DNA of 64,000 nucleotides from contig NW_004457654.1 of the NCBI RefSeq assembly GCF_000313135.1, forward strand, positions 689,896 through 753,895. The letters are read 5' to 3'. Origin of the DNA: Acanthamoeba castellanii str. Neff (taxonomy: Eukaryota > Discosea > Longamoebia > Acanthamoebidae). This document shows, piece by piece, positions 35,501 to 47,439 of this stretch. The notes beneath the pieces are model-generated. The model did not search any database. It saw nothing but the letters and a program-made list of their open reading frames with translations, and had not been told where the DNA came from. Every line of letters starts with the position of its first letter. Positions within the stretch are counted from its first letter, which is position 1. A program made the translations under genes and the position numbers.

Positions 35501-38500
35501 AGGATTCGGTAAAGCTGGTCGATCGGCCTGACCATTACCTGCGCGCCAGAAAAAGAAAAAGAGAATGAGCTCACACGAGACGCGCACCGATAAAGAGCGG
35601 ATGATGGCCCGGCAAATTGGGTCACGCACCAGTGTGTGAAGGGCGGTGTTGGTGAGGAAGAAGAAATGGCGAGGCGGCAAGGCGTGTTGCACAGCCAGGT
35701 CGATCCTCAGCATCGGCCACTGACCAGTCTCGTCGCACCACAGCGACAGCTCCTCCCCGCGTTCTGGACGCCAAGCACCGAGAGGACAAGTCAGATATGT
35801 AGAGATAGAGAGAGATAGATAGGAGATATCGCTGACCTTCTGGGGTGAGGCCCGGTGCAGGGGTCGGAATGAGGCGCAACCGTTCCGCCAGAAAGACGGC
35901 CGGGGGCTTTTCGTCGATGGCCCAGATCTTGCCCGCCACCTCGGTTTTGGTCGCCTTCTCCAGCAGCAAGGGCCGGGAGATGATCAAATCGCCACTGCAC
36001 ACGATGATGGGACGAGGACGCGCGGAGGTGATGACGGTCAGCGGTCCAAACCAAACTTGATAAATGAGTTAAAAAAACTCTCGCGTCGCGAGCAAGCCGG
36101 CAAGCGAGCGTACGTCTGTGTGGCCGATGGCTGTTGGTCGATGGTCTGTTTGATGGCGACCACCTCGTCTCTCTCCCCGACCGACTGTCCAAGCAGCACA
36201 ACGCCCTGGCGAACGACAAATACACGACACGCGTACGATGAGAGGCGAGCGATCAGCGGAACGGGCGGCAGCTCCGACGGAAGGGGGAGGTACGCACCTG
36301 GGAATAGTAGGTGGTGTCTATGTTGTAAGGCGGGCCAGCCTGCCGCCTTGCGGCGACATCGAAGCCGAAGGGCCGACCGGCAGCACGAGGAGTCCTCGCC
36401 GCGGCCTCGTAGGCGGCCGGGCGTACCGGGGTCAGTGGGCCGCCGGCCTCAGTAACCTTGGTGTACCTGTAGCAGGGCGAGTGAGAAGTGAAACCGTAGC
36501 ACTCATTTTTCAGAGGCCATGCCGTAGTTCATCGCGATGGGCGTTCGCGTACTCATGGGTCAGGTCAGGCGGGAAGCGGATGTGAATCAGCTCCAGCTTG
36601 GTAGGTCTCTGGCTGGGAATCGCCGCGGCATCGCCCTAATAGAGAGTGGGGGCAATGTATGTTAGAAGCCGTGGAGTGAGTGGCTCGCTGGGGGGGGGAC
36701 GTACCGAGAGTGACAACGCCGAAAAGTATAGACGAAGGGCGCTCGAGGTGATCGCAACAAGCGTGAGATACTTGGACTCGCTCTTCGGGATCACGGCGAT
36801 AGACTTGACCGACGCCTGGCGTTTACACCAACATCAACCCCCCCCCCACAAAAAGGAGGAGAGCACAACGCGGTGAGCAACCAGACCGGCCCAAGCACGC
36901 CGACAACCGGGTAACTTTACCTCCTTGCCGATTTGGGTGAACTTGAGCCGCGGGCAGAGTGTTTCCGCGGACGCGATCACATTACTCATCGCCGCCACGT
37001 GCTGAAAGCCGAGGCCATCTGTGCCAAGATCGTATACCTAGCCAGTCCCATTATAAAAGATAAATAGGGGGGAAATAAGAGTAGTTGAGTGAGTGAGTGG
37101 TGCTGCCTAGCCTGTCGGATTCGGAACAAATACCTCGATGGCTCCTCGAGCGGACAGGGTGTAAAGAATGTTGCGCGATTCATCGATCACGATGTCGATG
37201 ATCGCCGGCTTCGCTGACCTGTGGGGGGGGGATAGAGTAGAGAACCGTCATTAAGCTTGCCAGAGCGACAAGGGAGGTCGTGTGGCACACAGTACCAGTA
37301 GGACGTAAGTGCCGACATGATGCCGCGTGTGTGGTTGATTTTTCTTGCCCTCTTGCTGAACCAGCCTTCATCGGCCTGTGGCAGGGGGAAGCACTTAGCA
37401 TCGGAAGCATTGGCACAAACATATATGAAAGATGCACCGTGCATGCACTAATGAATTACCTGGTACTCGAGCTCGTACAGGGAACCATCACTGCCGCCCA
37501 TGAAGATGCGTCCGCGCTTTGTGCCAACGATCTTGACCATGTTCACGTTGTCCGCAGACAGCGCAATGCGCGCTGTTGCGTTCAAGAATGGATGGGAAAC
37601 CGTCAACTACGCACAGCATTCCACACGAGCATTCGTAGTTTGGCGCTGGGCGCAACGTACTCGGCTCCAGGTGAATCTCGCCTTGTGGCGTATTGTCCTC
37701 GAACCACACGGCGAGCAGCACGATTTCAACGGGGGTAGCGAGAACCAGCACGTACTTGACATCCTCCGAGAACACTGTGGGCGCATAAAACGATAAGGCC
37801 TCCGTGATCACAGGTTCAGTTGCACATACAAACGCAAAGCGCGTGGACAGCCGTACCGTCTCGTTTGGGTGGAATAAGGCCAACACTGACGATGATCTGA
37901 TCCTGATCAGTCCAGATAGCGTACTCTCTGCGGGAGGGAACTGGTGTGAGGCAGGCAGACGCTTAGGCTTGTGGCAAAGAGCGGGCACACATACTTGGAT
38001 TCGTAATTCCACAAGCAAAGCTGATTGTCCACCGTAATCCATGCCCTGTGGGGACATTTGCTTAGCAAAAGCGAAATAATAGAAAATAACGTTGTTAGAT
38101 ACCTGTTGATCTCGGGGAAGAGGCCCAAGAAGCACTTGCACTCGATGGCTAATGCCGAGAAAATCAAATTAATCAGTGCCCACCGAAGGCGTCAAATTAA
38201 GAAAATTGGGAAAGGGGGGTTACATTTATACATCTGATGGAGCGTCTCCGGAAGTGGGATCATCTTGAGAAGACGAAACTGAGGCCTCTGATCAATTGCA
38301 TACTCCATCGTGGTAGCTGCCGACATGCCCACCAAGTCATAGAGCTCGGGAAACCCCCGATCCTCCTCCTGGATCATGGTCTCGACCGATTTGCGAGCCT
38401 CCTGCAAGCTACTGACATGGCGTTTGAGCAGTGCCGCAGTCGGGTTCGCTTCCTGGCCAAGTCCACCCTCCTGCACGCCTTCCGCATCTCGGCCCCTGCG

Positions 38501-38539
38501 TGCGGCCCTGCCCTGCGCTACGCCACGCAGCCTCTCCAT
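30751..38539 (-). CDS. NUP155: Nucleoporin NUP155/Nup170 homologue
   Basis: A scaffold nucleoporin of the inner ring of the nuclear pore. The N-terminal exon begins MERLRGVAQGRAARRG and has EEDRGFPELYDLV; next come a beta-propeller with RAWITVDNQLCLWNYESK, VLVLATPVEIVLLAVWF, GRIFMGGSDGSLYELEYQ, ADEGWFSKRARKINHT and IDESRNILYTLSARGAIEVYD, and then an alpha-solenoid with SGKHRGLSLYLARLLKPLWN, LENKFIGVFSLLPQLL-like text, FISPAHTVDLSSTLLGACI and YYIRKGQYEKAA. The end is DARKLSQSFVDLQTLLVRL then TYHRGL. The order and spacing match animal NUP155 throughout. More than 20 introns. Start was taken at ATG 38537-38539; an upstream in-frame codon is possible but less likely. It is head-to-head with the RING-CUE gene across 186 bases. 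Confidence 0.93.
32424..32510. repeat. Compound (CT)n(CA)n(GA)n microsatellite in a NUP155 intron
   Basis: A TCTCTC run passes into ACACAC and CACCC blocks and then GAGAGA, all inside one intron of NUP155. Confidence 0.9.
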
Positions 38540-38725
38540 CTTTGCTCCACCGATGCGAGTAGATACAACACACTTCGCGCCAAGAAAAAGTAGCAAAAAA
38601 GAAAAGCAAAAAAGAAAGAATTTAAAATAATTCCGCCGACTGGTTTGCTGCATCCACCCTCCTTGATCCTTCAACCCCCCTCATCGCTCCACGCCACAAC
38701 CTCTGCCCATTGCCCTGCCGTCGGC

Positions 38726-41122
38726 ATGGAGGGCTACGCCGAACATGAGGATATCGATGACGAACGCGAGATGGCTGCCTCGGTGCGAAGGAGCAGTCGA
38801 AAGCGCAAGAGGCCCGCCCTCAACCCCAGCAGCTCCAGCCACACGGAAGAAGAGCCAGTGGTTGACGATACGAGAGCCTTCAATCCGACTCGCCCCATCC
38901 CAACGCCACTTGCACGTTCCGAACCACAAGTTCAGATTCAGGTGGAAGAAGAAGAACGACAGCGAGACCCGGGCACCACGGCCTCGCTGCAGATCGAAGA
39001 TGACACGAGCATGAGCATGGGCGTTGAGTCGCACGGCAACGAGCAGGTGGAAGAGAAGAACAAGACCGCCCAAGAAGGAGAGGGCGACGAGGAAAAGAAC
39101 AACACGTGCGGCATCTGCTTCGAGGAGGTCAAGGAGCGGGGCGTGCTGGACTCGTGTCGCCACGCCTTCTGCTTCGACTGCATCCACCGCTGGTCCAAGG
39201 TGGCCAACTCGTGCCCGATGTGCAAGGCCGCCTTCTACACCATCACCCGGCAGCACGACGTAGCAGGAGGCGAGCTGCAGCAAGAAGGAGCCGCACCGCA
39301 AGAAGAAGAAGAAGTAGAGCAGGACAACCCGCCCAGCAAGAGGAGACGAGGGCGCAAGGTCACCAGCCAGAAGAAGAAGAAGCCCAAGAAGAAGCCCGAC
39401 GTGGTACGCGTACGGCCCAAGAAGCAGCAGTACCGCTACTCGCGCCGCGAGATCGAGGACATCGCCCGCGCCGCCGAGGCTGCCGAGGCCAGCCAGCCAC
39501 ACCACCACCACCACCACCCTGGCCACCGCTACGCGAGCGCGTCCCTCCTCAACCGCATGCTGGGCCACCCCGACGCAGACGCCCTTCCTGCTGCGTCCAT
39601 GGGCTTCTTCTTCGGCCTCGCAGGCCCTGCCGACAACGATGAAGATGAAGACGAGGACTTGGACGAGGACGAGATGGAAGGCCTCCGCTCTGGCGAAGAA
39701 GAAGAAGGCGAAGGCGAAGACCACGACTTCCTCCTCTTCGCTTCCGGAAGGGAAGACCGATCGCGCCAGCTTCTCGCATCGACCACCAGCCCCGCCCCCA
39801 CGACGGCCCGTCGACGCACCCCCTACCAGCCTCCGCGACAGCGACAGCCGACTGCGGCGCCCCACCACTGGGAGTCCCAGGCAGGCGCCGACCGCCAGCT
39901 CGCCGGAGCGCGCGACCGTATACGCAGCGTGCTCGAGTCCCGCGCCCGTATGCGCGTCGACGGCGGTCGCCTGGGTCCCTTCGCGCGCTACGGTGGCCGC
40001 GCGCCGTGGATGGCGCCGGCTTCGGCTTCGCTCCACCACCCGCCGCCCACCGTGGGCGGAGGTGCGGCGCTGCACCACGCCGCAGACTTTCACCGGCAGC
40101 AGCACCAGCATGCGATGGCCCAGGGGCTCGAGAGCCTGAAGGGCATGTTCGGGGACTCGATGGACGCCGAGGTCCTGGAGGCCGTGCTCCAGCAGGTGGG
40201 CGGCAGCGTGGAGCGCGCTGTCGACGCGCTCTTTGCCATGCAGGGCGGCTCCGGCGACAGCCCCGTGGCCTCGTCGGAGGACTCGTCGACGTCGACATCG
40301 ACGTCGTCTGCCACCGCAGCTGCATTTGTCGACCTGACGACAGACTCTTCCGCCGCTGCCGCTGCGACGCCCGCCGCGTCGTCTCCGCTGCTCTTCGAGT
40401 GCTTGCCTCCTACACATTCAACGGGCGCCACGGCCAGGCCCTCACGCGCGCCGGCTCCGGCCTCGGCCTGGAGCTCGCCATCGTCGCCGCCCGAAACCTC
40501 CATGTCGGCTCCCATCATTTTAGTACCCGACGAGGACGTAGAGTTCATCGCCGAGCGTCAGGTCAAGCCTCGGCGCCGCCACCTCGGCCTCCAGCGCACC
40601 GCCACCGCCAGCAGCTCACCCGCCTCGGCCGACGGTGCCGACTACAACCGACCCCGCCCGAGCCCCTCGTCCGCCTCCTCGGCCACTTCTTCGCCGTCGC
40701 CATCGCCATCTCCGTCTTCCCCTCCTTCTCTCGGCTCAGTTCGCCGATTCCCTAAGTTCCCCGGGCGCCGGTTCTGCCCACCGAGGCCGCTCAGCTCCAC
40801 CACCTTCTCCGCTTCATCATCGCCATCATCCTCTTCGGCGCCTCTTCTTCCCCTTGCGCTGCCGCCGCTGGTGCCGGACGACGTGGATCGCCGGCCCGAC
40901 GTGGGCCACGAGGAGGGCATGACTTTGGCCTGGCGCGACTTTGCCGAGGTACAGCGCGAGACCAAGAAGGAGCACAAGCGCAAGCTGCTTGAGGAGCGCG
41001 ATCAGCAATTGTCGTCCCGCCCGCTGGCCAGCGCTTCGGCGTCCTCGTCGCCTCCACCACCTTCTTCCTCTTCCGGCGGCCGCCCACCACTTCCTTCCAC
41101 CGGCCTCACCAGACGGCGATGA
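38726..41122 (+). CDS. RING-CUE domain E3 ubiquitin ligase, intronless
   Basis: A single uninterrupted frame of 798 residues from ATG at 38726. A C3HC4 RING finger at about residues 127-168 reads CGICFEEVKERGVLD, SCRHAFCFDC and NSCPMC, so E2 binding is expected. A CUE/UBA-like ubiquitin-binding segment at about residues 467-507 contains LKGMFGDSMDAEVLEAVLQQ and VERAVDALFAM. Basic runs (SSRKRKRP near the start; KKKKPKKKPD about residues 218-230) suggest nuclear location. The remainder is low-complexity Ser/Pro/His/acidic text. A charged helix near the end (about residues 730-770) has TKKEHKRKLLEERDQQL. Lack of introns contrasts with nearly every neighbour and may mean a retro-copied origin, but no poly-A tail is evident. 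It is divergent from NUP155. RING and CUE calls are firm; the substrate is unknown. Confidence 0.85.
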   Translation: MEGYAEHEDIDDEREMAASVRRSSRKRKRPALNPSSSSHTEEEPVVDDTRAFNPTRPIPTPLARSEPQVQIQVEEEERQRDPGTTASLQIEDDTSMSMGVESHGNEQVEEKNKTAQEGEGDEEKNNTCGICFEEVKERGVLDSCRHAFCFDCIHRWSKVANSCPMCKAAFYTITRQHDVAGGELQQEGAAPQEEEEVEQDNPPSKRRRGRKVTSQKKKKPKKKPDVVRVRPKKQQYRYSRREIEDIARAAEAAEASQPHHHHHHPGHRYASASLLNRMLGHPDADALPAASMGFFFGLAGPADNDEDEDEDLDEDEMEGLRSGEEEEGEGEDHDFLLFASGREDRSRQLLASTTSPAPTTARRRTPYQPPRQRQPTAAPHHWESQAGADRQLAGARDRIRSVLESRARMRVDGGRLGPFARYGGRAPWMAPASASLHHPPPTVGGGAALHHAADFHRQQHQHAMAQGLESLKGMFGDSMDAEVLEAVLQQVGGSVERAVDALFAMQGGSGDSPVASSEDSSTSTSTSSATAAAFVDLTTDSSAAAAATPAASSPLLFECLPPTHSTGATARPSRAPAPASAWSSPSSPPETSMSAPIILVPDEDVEFIAERQVKPRRRHLGLQRTATASSSPASADGADYNRPRPSPSSASSATSSPSPSPSPSSPPSLGSVRRFPKFPGRRFCPPRPLSSTTFSASSSPSSSSAPLLPLALPPLVPDDVDRRPDVGHEEGMTLAWRDFAEVQRETKKEHKRKLLEERDQQLSSRPLASASASSSPPPPSSSSGGRPPLPSTGLTRRR

Positions 41123-41231
41123 ACCACACGCCTTCTTGTACAGAAAAAAATAACAAAACCAAAAGAAAACCAAAGGAAAAGAAGGACAACAAGAACGGAG
41201 GAGCAGTGAGTGAAAGAGCACACAATACGCC

Positions 41232-44200
41232 ATGGTACGTTTGCGTGGTGTTGTGTGGCGGGTTTGCAATTGCGAGTGAGGTGGCCATTTTTGTTCGTTG
41301 TGGGCAGCTGCTGAAGGATTGAATGCGTTTGTGGGGGGGGGGGAGTACAGAAGCGAGGAGCAAAGCTGTTCAAGCGGAAGAAAAAGAAGAAGGACAGGAA
41401 GGCCGGGGACGAGGACGATGGCGGGGACTCCGGGTCCAGCTACGGCGACTACACCGAGGACGACGCCTCCAACGCGGACGACCTCGACACCGCCACCGCC
41501 ACCGACGGTTGACCGTCACCCCCTCGCGCTGCTGCTGCTTCTGGCGGTGGTGCAACCACTGACACGACTACTCTACAATGCAGGGGAGAGCTCCGACACG
41601 GAAGAACCGGTTGCGTGGCGCCCCCAGCTTGTGGACAGTGACTCAGGTTGCCAGCCGCTTCCCACCTGCGTGCTCTTCTCTCTCTCTCTCTGATGCGCCT
41701 GCGGCATCCACCGTCCGCGTGAGATATGGAGTCATTGCGTGGTCGTGGCGGCGGCGTGCTGACGTGTGCCCTTCGTTCATTCGTGTTCGTGCGTCGCGCA
41801 GAGGAGGGCGAGGAGTCCTCGGCCCCGAACGGCCGGGAAAGAGGGCGCTCCGTCCCGACGAAGGCGGCCAGCCAGAGAGCCCCCTCCCCGCGACGGGTGC
41901 CCCACCACTCCCACAACAACCGCTACTTCTCTCTCTCTCTGTGTGTGTGTGTGTGTGTGTGTGTGCGTCGGTGCGTGCTCATCGTTGTGCGTGCGGTGAC
42001 CGTCAGCGGGACGAGGAAGAGGACGAAGACGGTAAGATCTCGCAGCCGGTCACAGACCCTCTGGGCCTGCTCGGCACCCTCTCCCTCCCACCGGCCCTCG
42101 ACAAGTGTACCTGCCCGCCGCCCAAAATCCCCCCCCCCCATCGCATTCCATTATCTACACGACACGGCGTGCTGACGCGGCTTCTTCTTTTTCGTTCTTC
42201 TTCGTTCTTCTTCTCTCCGTCCTTCCCTCCAATGACTGTGCACGGTGGCACCAGCGTCCCACGTGGATCCGTCGCGCGATGGGTTCGACGCGCGCAAGTA
42301 TCTGGGCGACCTCCACACGCAGACCTCGTACGCCGACCTCCAGCAGGGCGCCCGCACCCTGCGCTCCCTCCTCCGCGGGCAGGAGATGCAACTCAAGGTA
42401 CCATTGTTGACGCCTTTCACCCACCCCTGCCTCCCGACGATTCGCGCGTAGCGCGCAGAGCTCCGTGTGCTGCTGCTACTGCTACTCGGCGTTGCGCTCA
42501 TCCCCCTCCCCCAATCGACCACCGTGTCTTACCCGTGGCCGCGCGTGGCATGTTCTGCCTTTGCTCTTCGTCGACGTTGCTGTAGACGTTCGTGCGGGAC
42601 AACTTCGGGCGGTTCATCTCGTGCAAGGACTCCATCGACGGTATGTAGTTCATTTATTCTCTATTATATATATATATGCCGATTCCTCTCTGCACAGCCA
42701 TGCTCTGAGTGGCGCACCTGGCGAGGCTGTTGTTGAACATTAGTGTTGTCTGACCGACGCCATATCGTGCGCACTCGCACCGCCGCACCACAGGGATCTA
42801 CGAGGAGATCAAGGACAACGACATGTCCCACCACGCCATACAGAAGCTCAACGACACCTACATCGGTACGCCCGCCCTGCCGGCACCTGAAAGAGCTGTG
42901 CACAGACTGTCTATCGTGTGGTGCCGTGTGTGCCGTGTCGTGTCGTGCGCGCATTCCTCACGCGCGGCGCGCAGACTTGCAGTTGCGGTCGGACCGGCTG
43001 TTTGGGTCGCTGCTGGAGCGACGAGCCGAGATCGAGGAGAAGCGGAACGTGCTGGCGGCGCTCAAGCGGTACCAGACGATCTTCAACCTGCCCCTCACCA
43101 TCCAGCGCCACCTGGACCAGCACGAGTACGAGAAGGCCGTGCGCGAGTACAAGAAGGCCGTCGGCTACCTGGCCGGCACCAACGTCCGCATCTTCGTCAA
43201 GGTCTCCGAGCAGATCAACTCCCTGGCCGACCGCCTCCGCGACCGGCTCCTCGCCTCCCTCCGCGACCCCGCCCTCACCCTCGCCGAGCACGACTATCAC
43301 ATCGGCCTCCTCCACGTACTTTTCCCCATCTATACCACATGACCCAGCCCTGCGCGCTGCTCTGGTGCAAACCGTGTTGTGTGACGTGTGCGGTGTGTTG
43401 CGTGTGCGTGTGCGTGTGCGGTGTCGCGCGTGGGGCGGTGCAGGACCTGGGCGGAGATGTGGACCCGGCGTGGCACTACCTGAGCAACGTGCAGGCCAGC
43501 ATCGTGGCCGCGCTCACCACGACAGATCCACCGGCAGACGAGTCCGCCGACGCTGTCGGGGGCGGCGGAGCCACCACCACTGCAGCGGGAGGCGGCAGGC
43601 TGCCCGCCATCCGTCGCCTGTGCAACGTCCTCCTCACCGGCTTGCCCTCCCTCACGCACATGGCCCACGTCCGCCCACCCGCACCGCCTCGAGTACGCTC
43701 ATCCACTCACCCACTCGCACGCACGCACGCGCGTACTGTTGTGTGCGCACACGCACGACACTCACGAGAGAACACGCGCGCACGCGGGTGGCGCAGGGAG
43801 AGGAGGGAACGCGGAAGCTGGTCGAGGAGTGCCTCGCCCTCTACGCCCAGCAGGTGCGCGCTGCCTTTGCCGCGCCCGATACGGGAGAGGCGACGACGGC
43901 CGGCGGAGTGGCGGTGGCGGGGGAAGGCCGCGAGCTGCTGGACGACGTGCGCCAGTGCATCCTGGAGGTGGCCGCCTGCGCGAAGGGCCTGGCCCCCGCT
44001 CTCGCCGCCGTCGACCTGGGTCCCGGCAACCTGCTCGCCCCGCTGATCTCCGAGCTCTCCCTCCTCTTCACCTCCTCCATCCGTCGGCACACGCTCGCCC
44101 GTACGCGCCTCAGCCACATGCCACGACACGACACGACAAATCACGCCACGCCACACGACACGCCACGATCAGCGACACACCACACGACACGCGTGGCTGA

Positions 44201-45785
44201 TAGGGACCGAATGCAGGAGCGGCCAAGCTCTGGGAAGACGGCGCGGAGCAGGGGGGCGCGGCCTACGGCGACGCGGATTCGCCCGACGACGCCGACGCCG
44301 ACGTAGGCAAGGGCTGGGGCGCCGACGTGTACATGGCCAAGCGCCTCGCGGCGCTCCTCCGGTCCGCCCTCCACCACTACCAGAGCCTGCCCGCCATTGA
44401 AGAGGTACGCGTCCTTTCGCCGCACACGACACGACCAACGACACGACACGACACGACACACGACCAACACATCGCCTGTACGCTTGTCGTGTGGTGTGGT
44501 TTGCTTGTGTTTGGTGGATGCAGCGAGTGCTGGATGAGATTGAGTCACTGGCGCTGGAGACTGTCAAGGCCTTCGCCGACGGGCTGCACGCGGCCTGCTG
44601 GCCCGGCGACGACGAAACCCGAAGCATCGCGCTCGCGAGCGCCCCGCGCTACGGCGCCGACCTCGTACCGCCCCGCCCCTGACCACTGCGTTTGACTTTC
44701 TGAGGTCAACTGATGATGGTCGGGGGCTGCACACAGGGCGCTGAGGAGAGGATGATCGTGGCGATGGCCAACAGCGCGTACGCACGGGAGGAAGTGGTGA
44801 TCCTCATCGAACGACTCATCTCCACCCTCCGACCTGCCACCACCGCCGCCGCCGCCGCCGCGTCTAAGCCGTCCACGTCCTCGACCGTACGCCCCTCCAC
44901 CACCCCCTCCACACGCCCCCGGTGTGAGGTATGACATGACTCTGTTTTTTCGTTGTGTGTGTGTCGTGCGCGCGACACAGACGGTGGTCGACCACCTGAG
45001 CACGCTGGAGAACCTCCTCGCCGCCGAGTACGTGCGGTGCAAAGCGGCGCAGATCTACGCCCTGCTGGGGCCGGCCCTCGCCGACCAGCTCGCCACTCCC
45101 TTTTCCGCCCCGCCGGGTACCCCACCACCACGCCTGAGTCTTTCCCCCCCCCCATCGTCTGCCTGACTCATTTGCACCCTCCGTTGGTGGTGCGGGGGGG
45201 GGGGTGCAATGATGAAGAGGTGCGCGAGTATGTGATCGAGGTGGTGGCCGGCGTGGTCACCGCGCAGGCGGAGCTGGCGCCGGTTGCCCTCTTGGTCAGG
45301 ACGCACATCATCACCAGCCTTCTGGAGCGGATCACGTCGTGCTACGAGGAGAGCCTGCGCTCCCGCCTTCCTCCGCCCACCCGGAGCCGCCCATGGTGCG
45401 CGTCGTCCTGCTATCTCCCCCCCCCGCGTGTGTGACTGCTGTCCGTACGGGCACTCAACCCGGCTGGTCGCGCGTGTGCAGGGATGGGGGCTGCGCGCTG
45501 CAGCTGCACACGGACGTTTTGTTCCTGCAGGCCGCCTTCGCTCAGCGCCTGTCGCCCACCGCCTCGGCAGCCCTCACCCGCCTGCAGAAGTCCTTCCTAC
45601 CCCGACTTACTTCCACCCGTACGCCTCCCTTGTCCATCCATCCACACTCTCCCACACGCGCGCGTGCGTGCGGTGCGCGTGTGGCGCTGCTCACTCAAGT
45701 GTGTGGCTGTACAGAGGAAGAAGCGCGGGCCGCCGTTGGCAAGGGAATGGCAAACGCAGCCCTCATCCTGCGCGCCCTCCAGTAG
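41232..45785 (+). CDS. SEC5: Exocyst complex component SEC5 (EXOC2)
   Basis: Subunit of the exocyst, which tethers secretory vesicles to the plasma membrane. The conserved Sec5 core begins with FDARKYLGDLHTQTSYADLQ, LRSLLRGQEMQLK, FVRDNFGRFISCKDSIDG and YEEIKDND, then LFGSLLERRAEIEEKR, LPLTIQRHLDQHEYEKAVRE and EQINSLADRLRDRLLASL. A long helical remainder follows to ALILRALQ and TAG at 45783. The N-terminal exon is basic then acidic (LFKRKKKKKDRKAGDEDDGG). The proposed first exon is only the ATG at 41232-41234, directly followed by a perfect GTACGT donor; the acceptor at 41350 joins it in frame to KRGAKLFKRKK. Several internal exons before 42250 are short, acidic and uncertain. Same direction as the RING-CUE gene, about 110 bases behind its stop. 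Confidence 0.88.
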
Positions 45786-46116
45786 TAGTGTGGCCGCTGG
45801 CAGAGCGACGGAAGAAGTGGACAAAGGGTGCGGACGATGGTGTTTATTGATGGGGGGTGGGGTGGGGTGGGGTGGGGCGGATGGGTGTGTGGTGTACTGT
45901 ACTGCCGTCGTGCGTGCAAAACGAAAAAACATCCCCAAGGGGAGATGAGAGTAAAAACAACAACTTCGGGTGATGGGTGTGGCAGCCGCTCTCCACGTCG
46001 GTGTTCTCCCTCGCATATGTCCCTTCGTCGTTAACTGTTCAAAGTGGTCGGCGGTGATGGTTGTGTTGAAGTTGGCGTGGCGGGTGGTCAAAATAAAGGC
46101 CTCTTTGCCCTTCGGC
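45786..46116. other. Convergent intergenic region, SEC5/SAR1
   Basis: No gene seen. It holds the G-rich run described separately and the presumed 3' UTRs of both genes. Confidence 0.5.
45852..45880 (+). other. Potential G-quadruplex motif downstream of SEC5
   Basis: One run of six G, four runs of four G and a final GG are separated by single T or C bases, a classic short-loop quadruplex pattern. It lies 67 bases after the SEC5 stop, so the SEC5 3' UTR would carry it as RNA if transcription runs that far. Confidence 0.75.
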
Positions 46117-47143
46117 TTACAGGTAGTTCGACAACCAACGGAAGCCTGCCCAGCAAGAACGCAAAGAGCAAGAGAGAGAGAGAGAGAGAGCAGTTAGCAC
46201 TCTAGCGTACAGCCATGCAGTCTGCATGTGCTCGATGGAGAGGAGAGCTAACCTTCGCCATAACCGCTGCGCTTGACCACGCTGCACATGAAGATCTCAA
46301 TGGGGCGGATGTTGTCTCCCAGGGAGGTCTTGTTCTGCACGTAGCGAAAAAGAACGAGCGAGAAGAAAAGGTTCGTCAGTTGTTCATCTCCACTCTCTAC
46401 ATCTAGATCAACGGTCTTGCAGGAGAGACGCACCTTGCCAGTGGTCTGGTGGAGACCAAGGGCCTGACGGAGCTCGGCCTCAGAGGCGGCCTTGGGGATG
46501 TCGATCTTGTTGCCAAGCACAAGGAAGGGGATGGTCTTCAAATCGTCGGCAGAGAGCAGGCCCTGTGGATTTGCCAATTGGAAAATAGAATAATGTTAAA
46601 AAATCCCACAAAAACGGAAAAATCTTCTACCAATGATGATGCAATTGCCATGTATGCAACGTACGTCGAGCTCCCTCTTGGACTCAGGGAAACGGTCGCG
46701 GTCCACGCTGTCAACAAGGAAAACAATGGCATCCACGTCGGCGTAGTAATCCTTCCACACCTTGCGGGCAGTGGTGTGGCCACCGAGATCGTAGGTCCTG
46801 AATCTGATGCTGCCCAGAGTCAATTCCTCCATCGCTACGGGGGGACAGATTAGATTTGGATTAGAATGATTTGAGTAGAGGGGGCGTCGGGTGCGCGTAC
46901 TGGGGTGGAAGGTCGGGTAGTGGACGGCAAGGCGGTCATCCTTGAGCATGTGAAGAAGGGTAGTCTTTCCTGCATTGTCGAGGCCCAGGAAAAGGATCTT
47001 TGCGCTTTTGTGGTAGAGACCTGCACAATGCCCGCCCCCATTTCGCTAGATGAGCATCCATTTGCAGGCCGATGCAACGGAAGGGCAAAGAAAGACGTAC
47101 CCAGGAAAGAGAGAACACCCCAGAACCAATCGAAGAGATACAT
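46117..47143 (-). CDS. SAR1: SAR1 GTPase of COPII vesicle coats
   Basis: Recruits Sec23/24 to ER exit sites. ATG at 47141-47143 gives [15 protein letters not shown], the amphipathic N-terminal helix typical of Sar1 (no myristoylated Gly as in Arf). Exons then give [19 protein letters not shown] (P-loop), HYPTFHP and [17 protein letters not shown] (switch 2), [34 protein letters not shown] (NKxD) and [20 protein letters not shown]. It ends GFRWLSNYL with TAA at 46117. All nucleotide-binding motifs are intact and the length is normal. Five or more short introns. Confidence 0.96.
46170..46190. repeat. (GA)n run in the last SAR1 intron
   Basis: About ten AG units lie in the intron before the final GFRWLSNYL exon. 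Confidence 0.8.
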
Positions 47144-47439
47144 GATGCGGCGAGAAAGAAGAAAGTAGAATGTAGGGATAAGGCGGTAGAGATATAAAGG
47201 ACAGCGCTGGCGATCTCCGCAACACAAAGCACCCAGACGAAAGAGTCAACAGGGGCGCCTTGCTGGCGTGGCCGCGTGCCCGGGCTTTGCACGTTCCCTC
47301 CCTTGAAATTTCGCCCGCCTCGCCCATTCGCCACCAGTGTTGCCCAGCCCACCTATTCCGGTCTAGGGTGGTCATTCCCCCGAACGTGAACATCAAATCA
47401 AGCGAACTTCGTTGTTGATTTCTACGCAACGAACGAAGC

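Noticed and set aside
38681..40417. A 578-residue open frame antisense to the RING-CUE gene
   Set aside because: A GC-rich mirror frame with no recognisable motif; the plus strand has clear RING and CUE domains.
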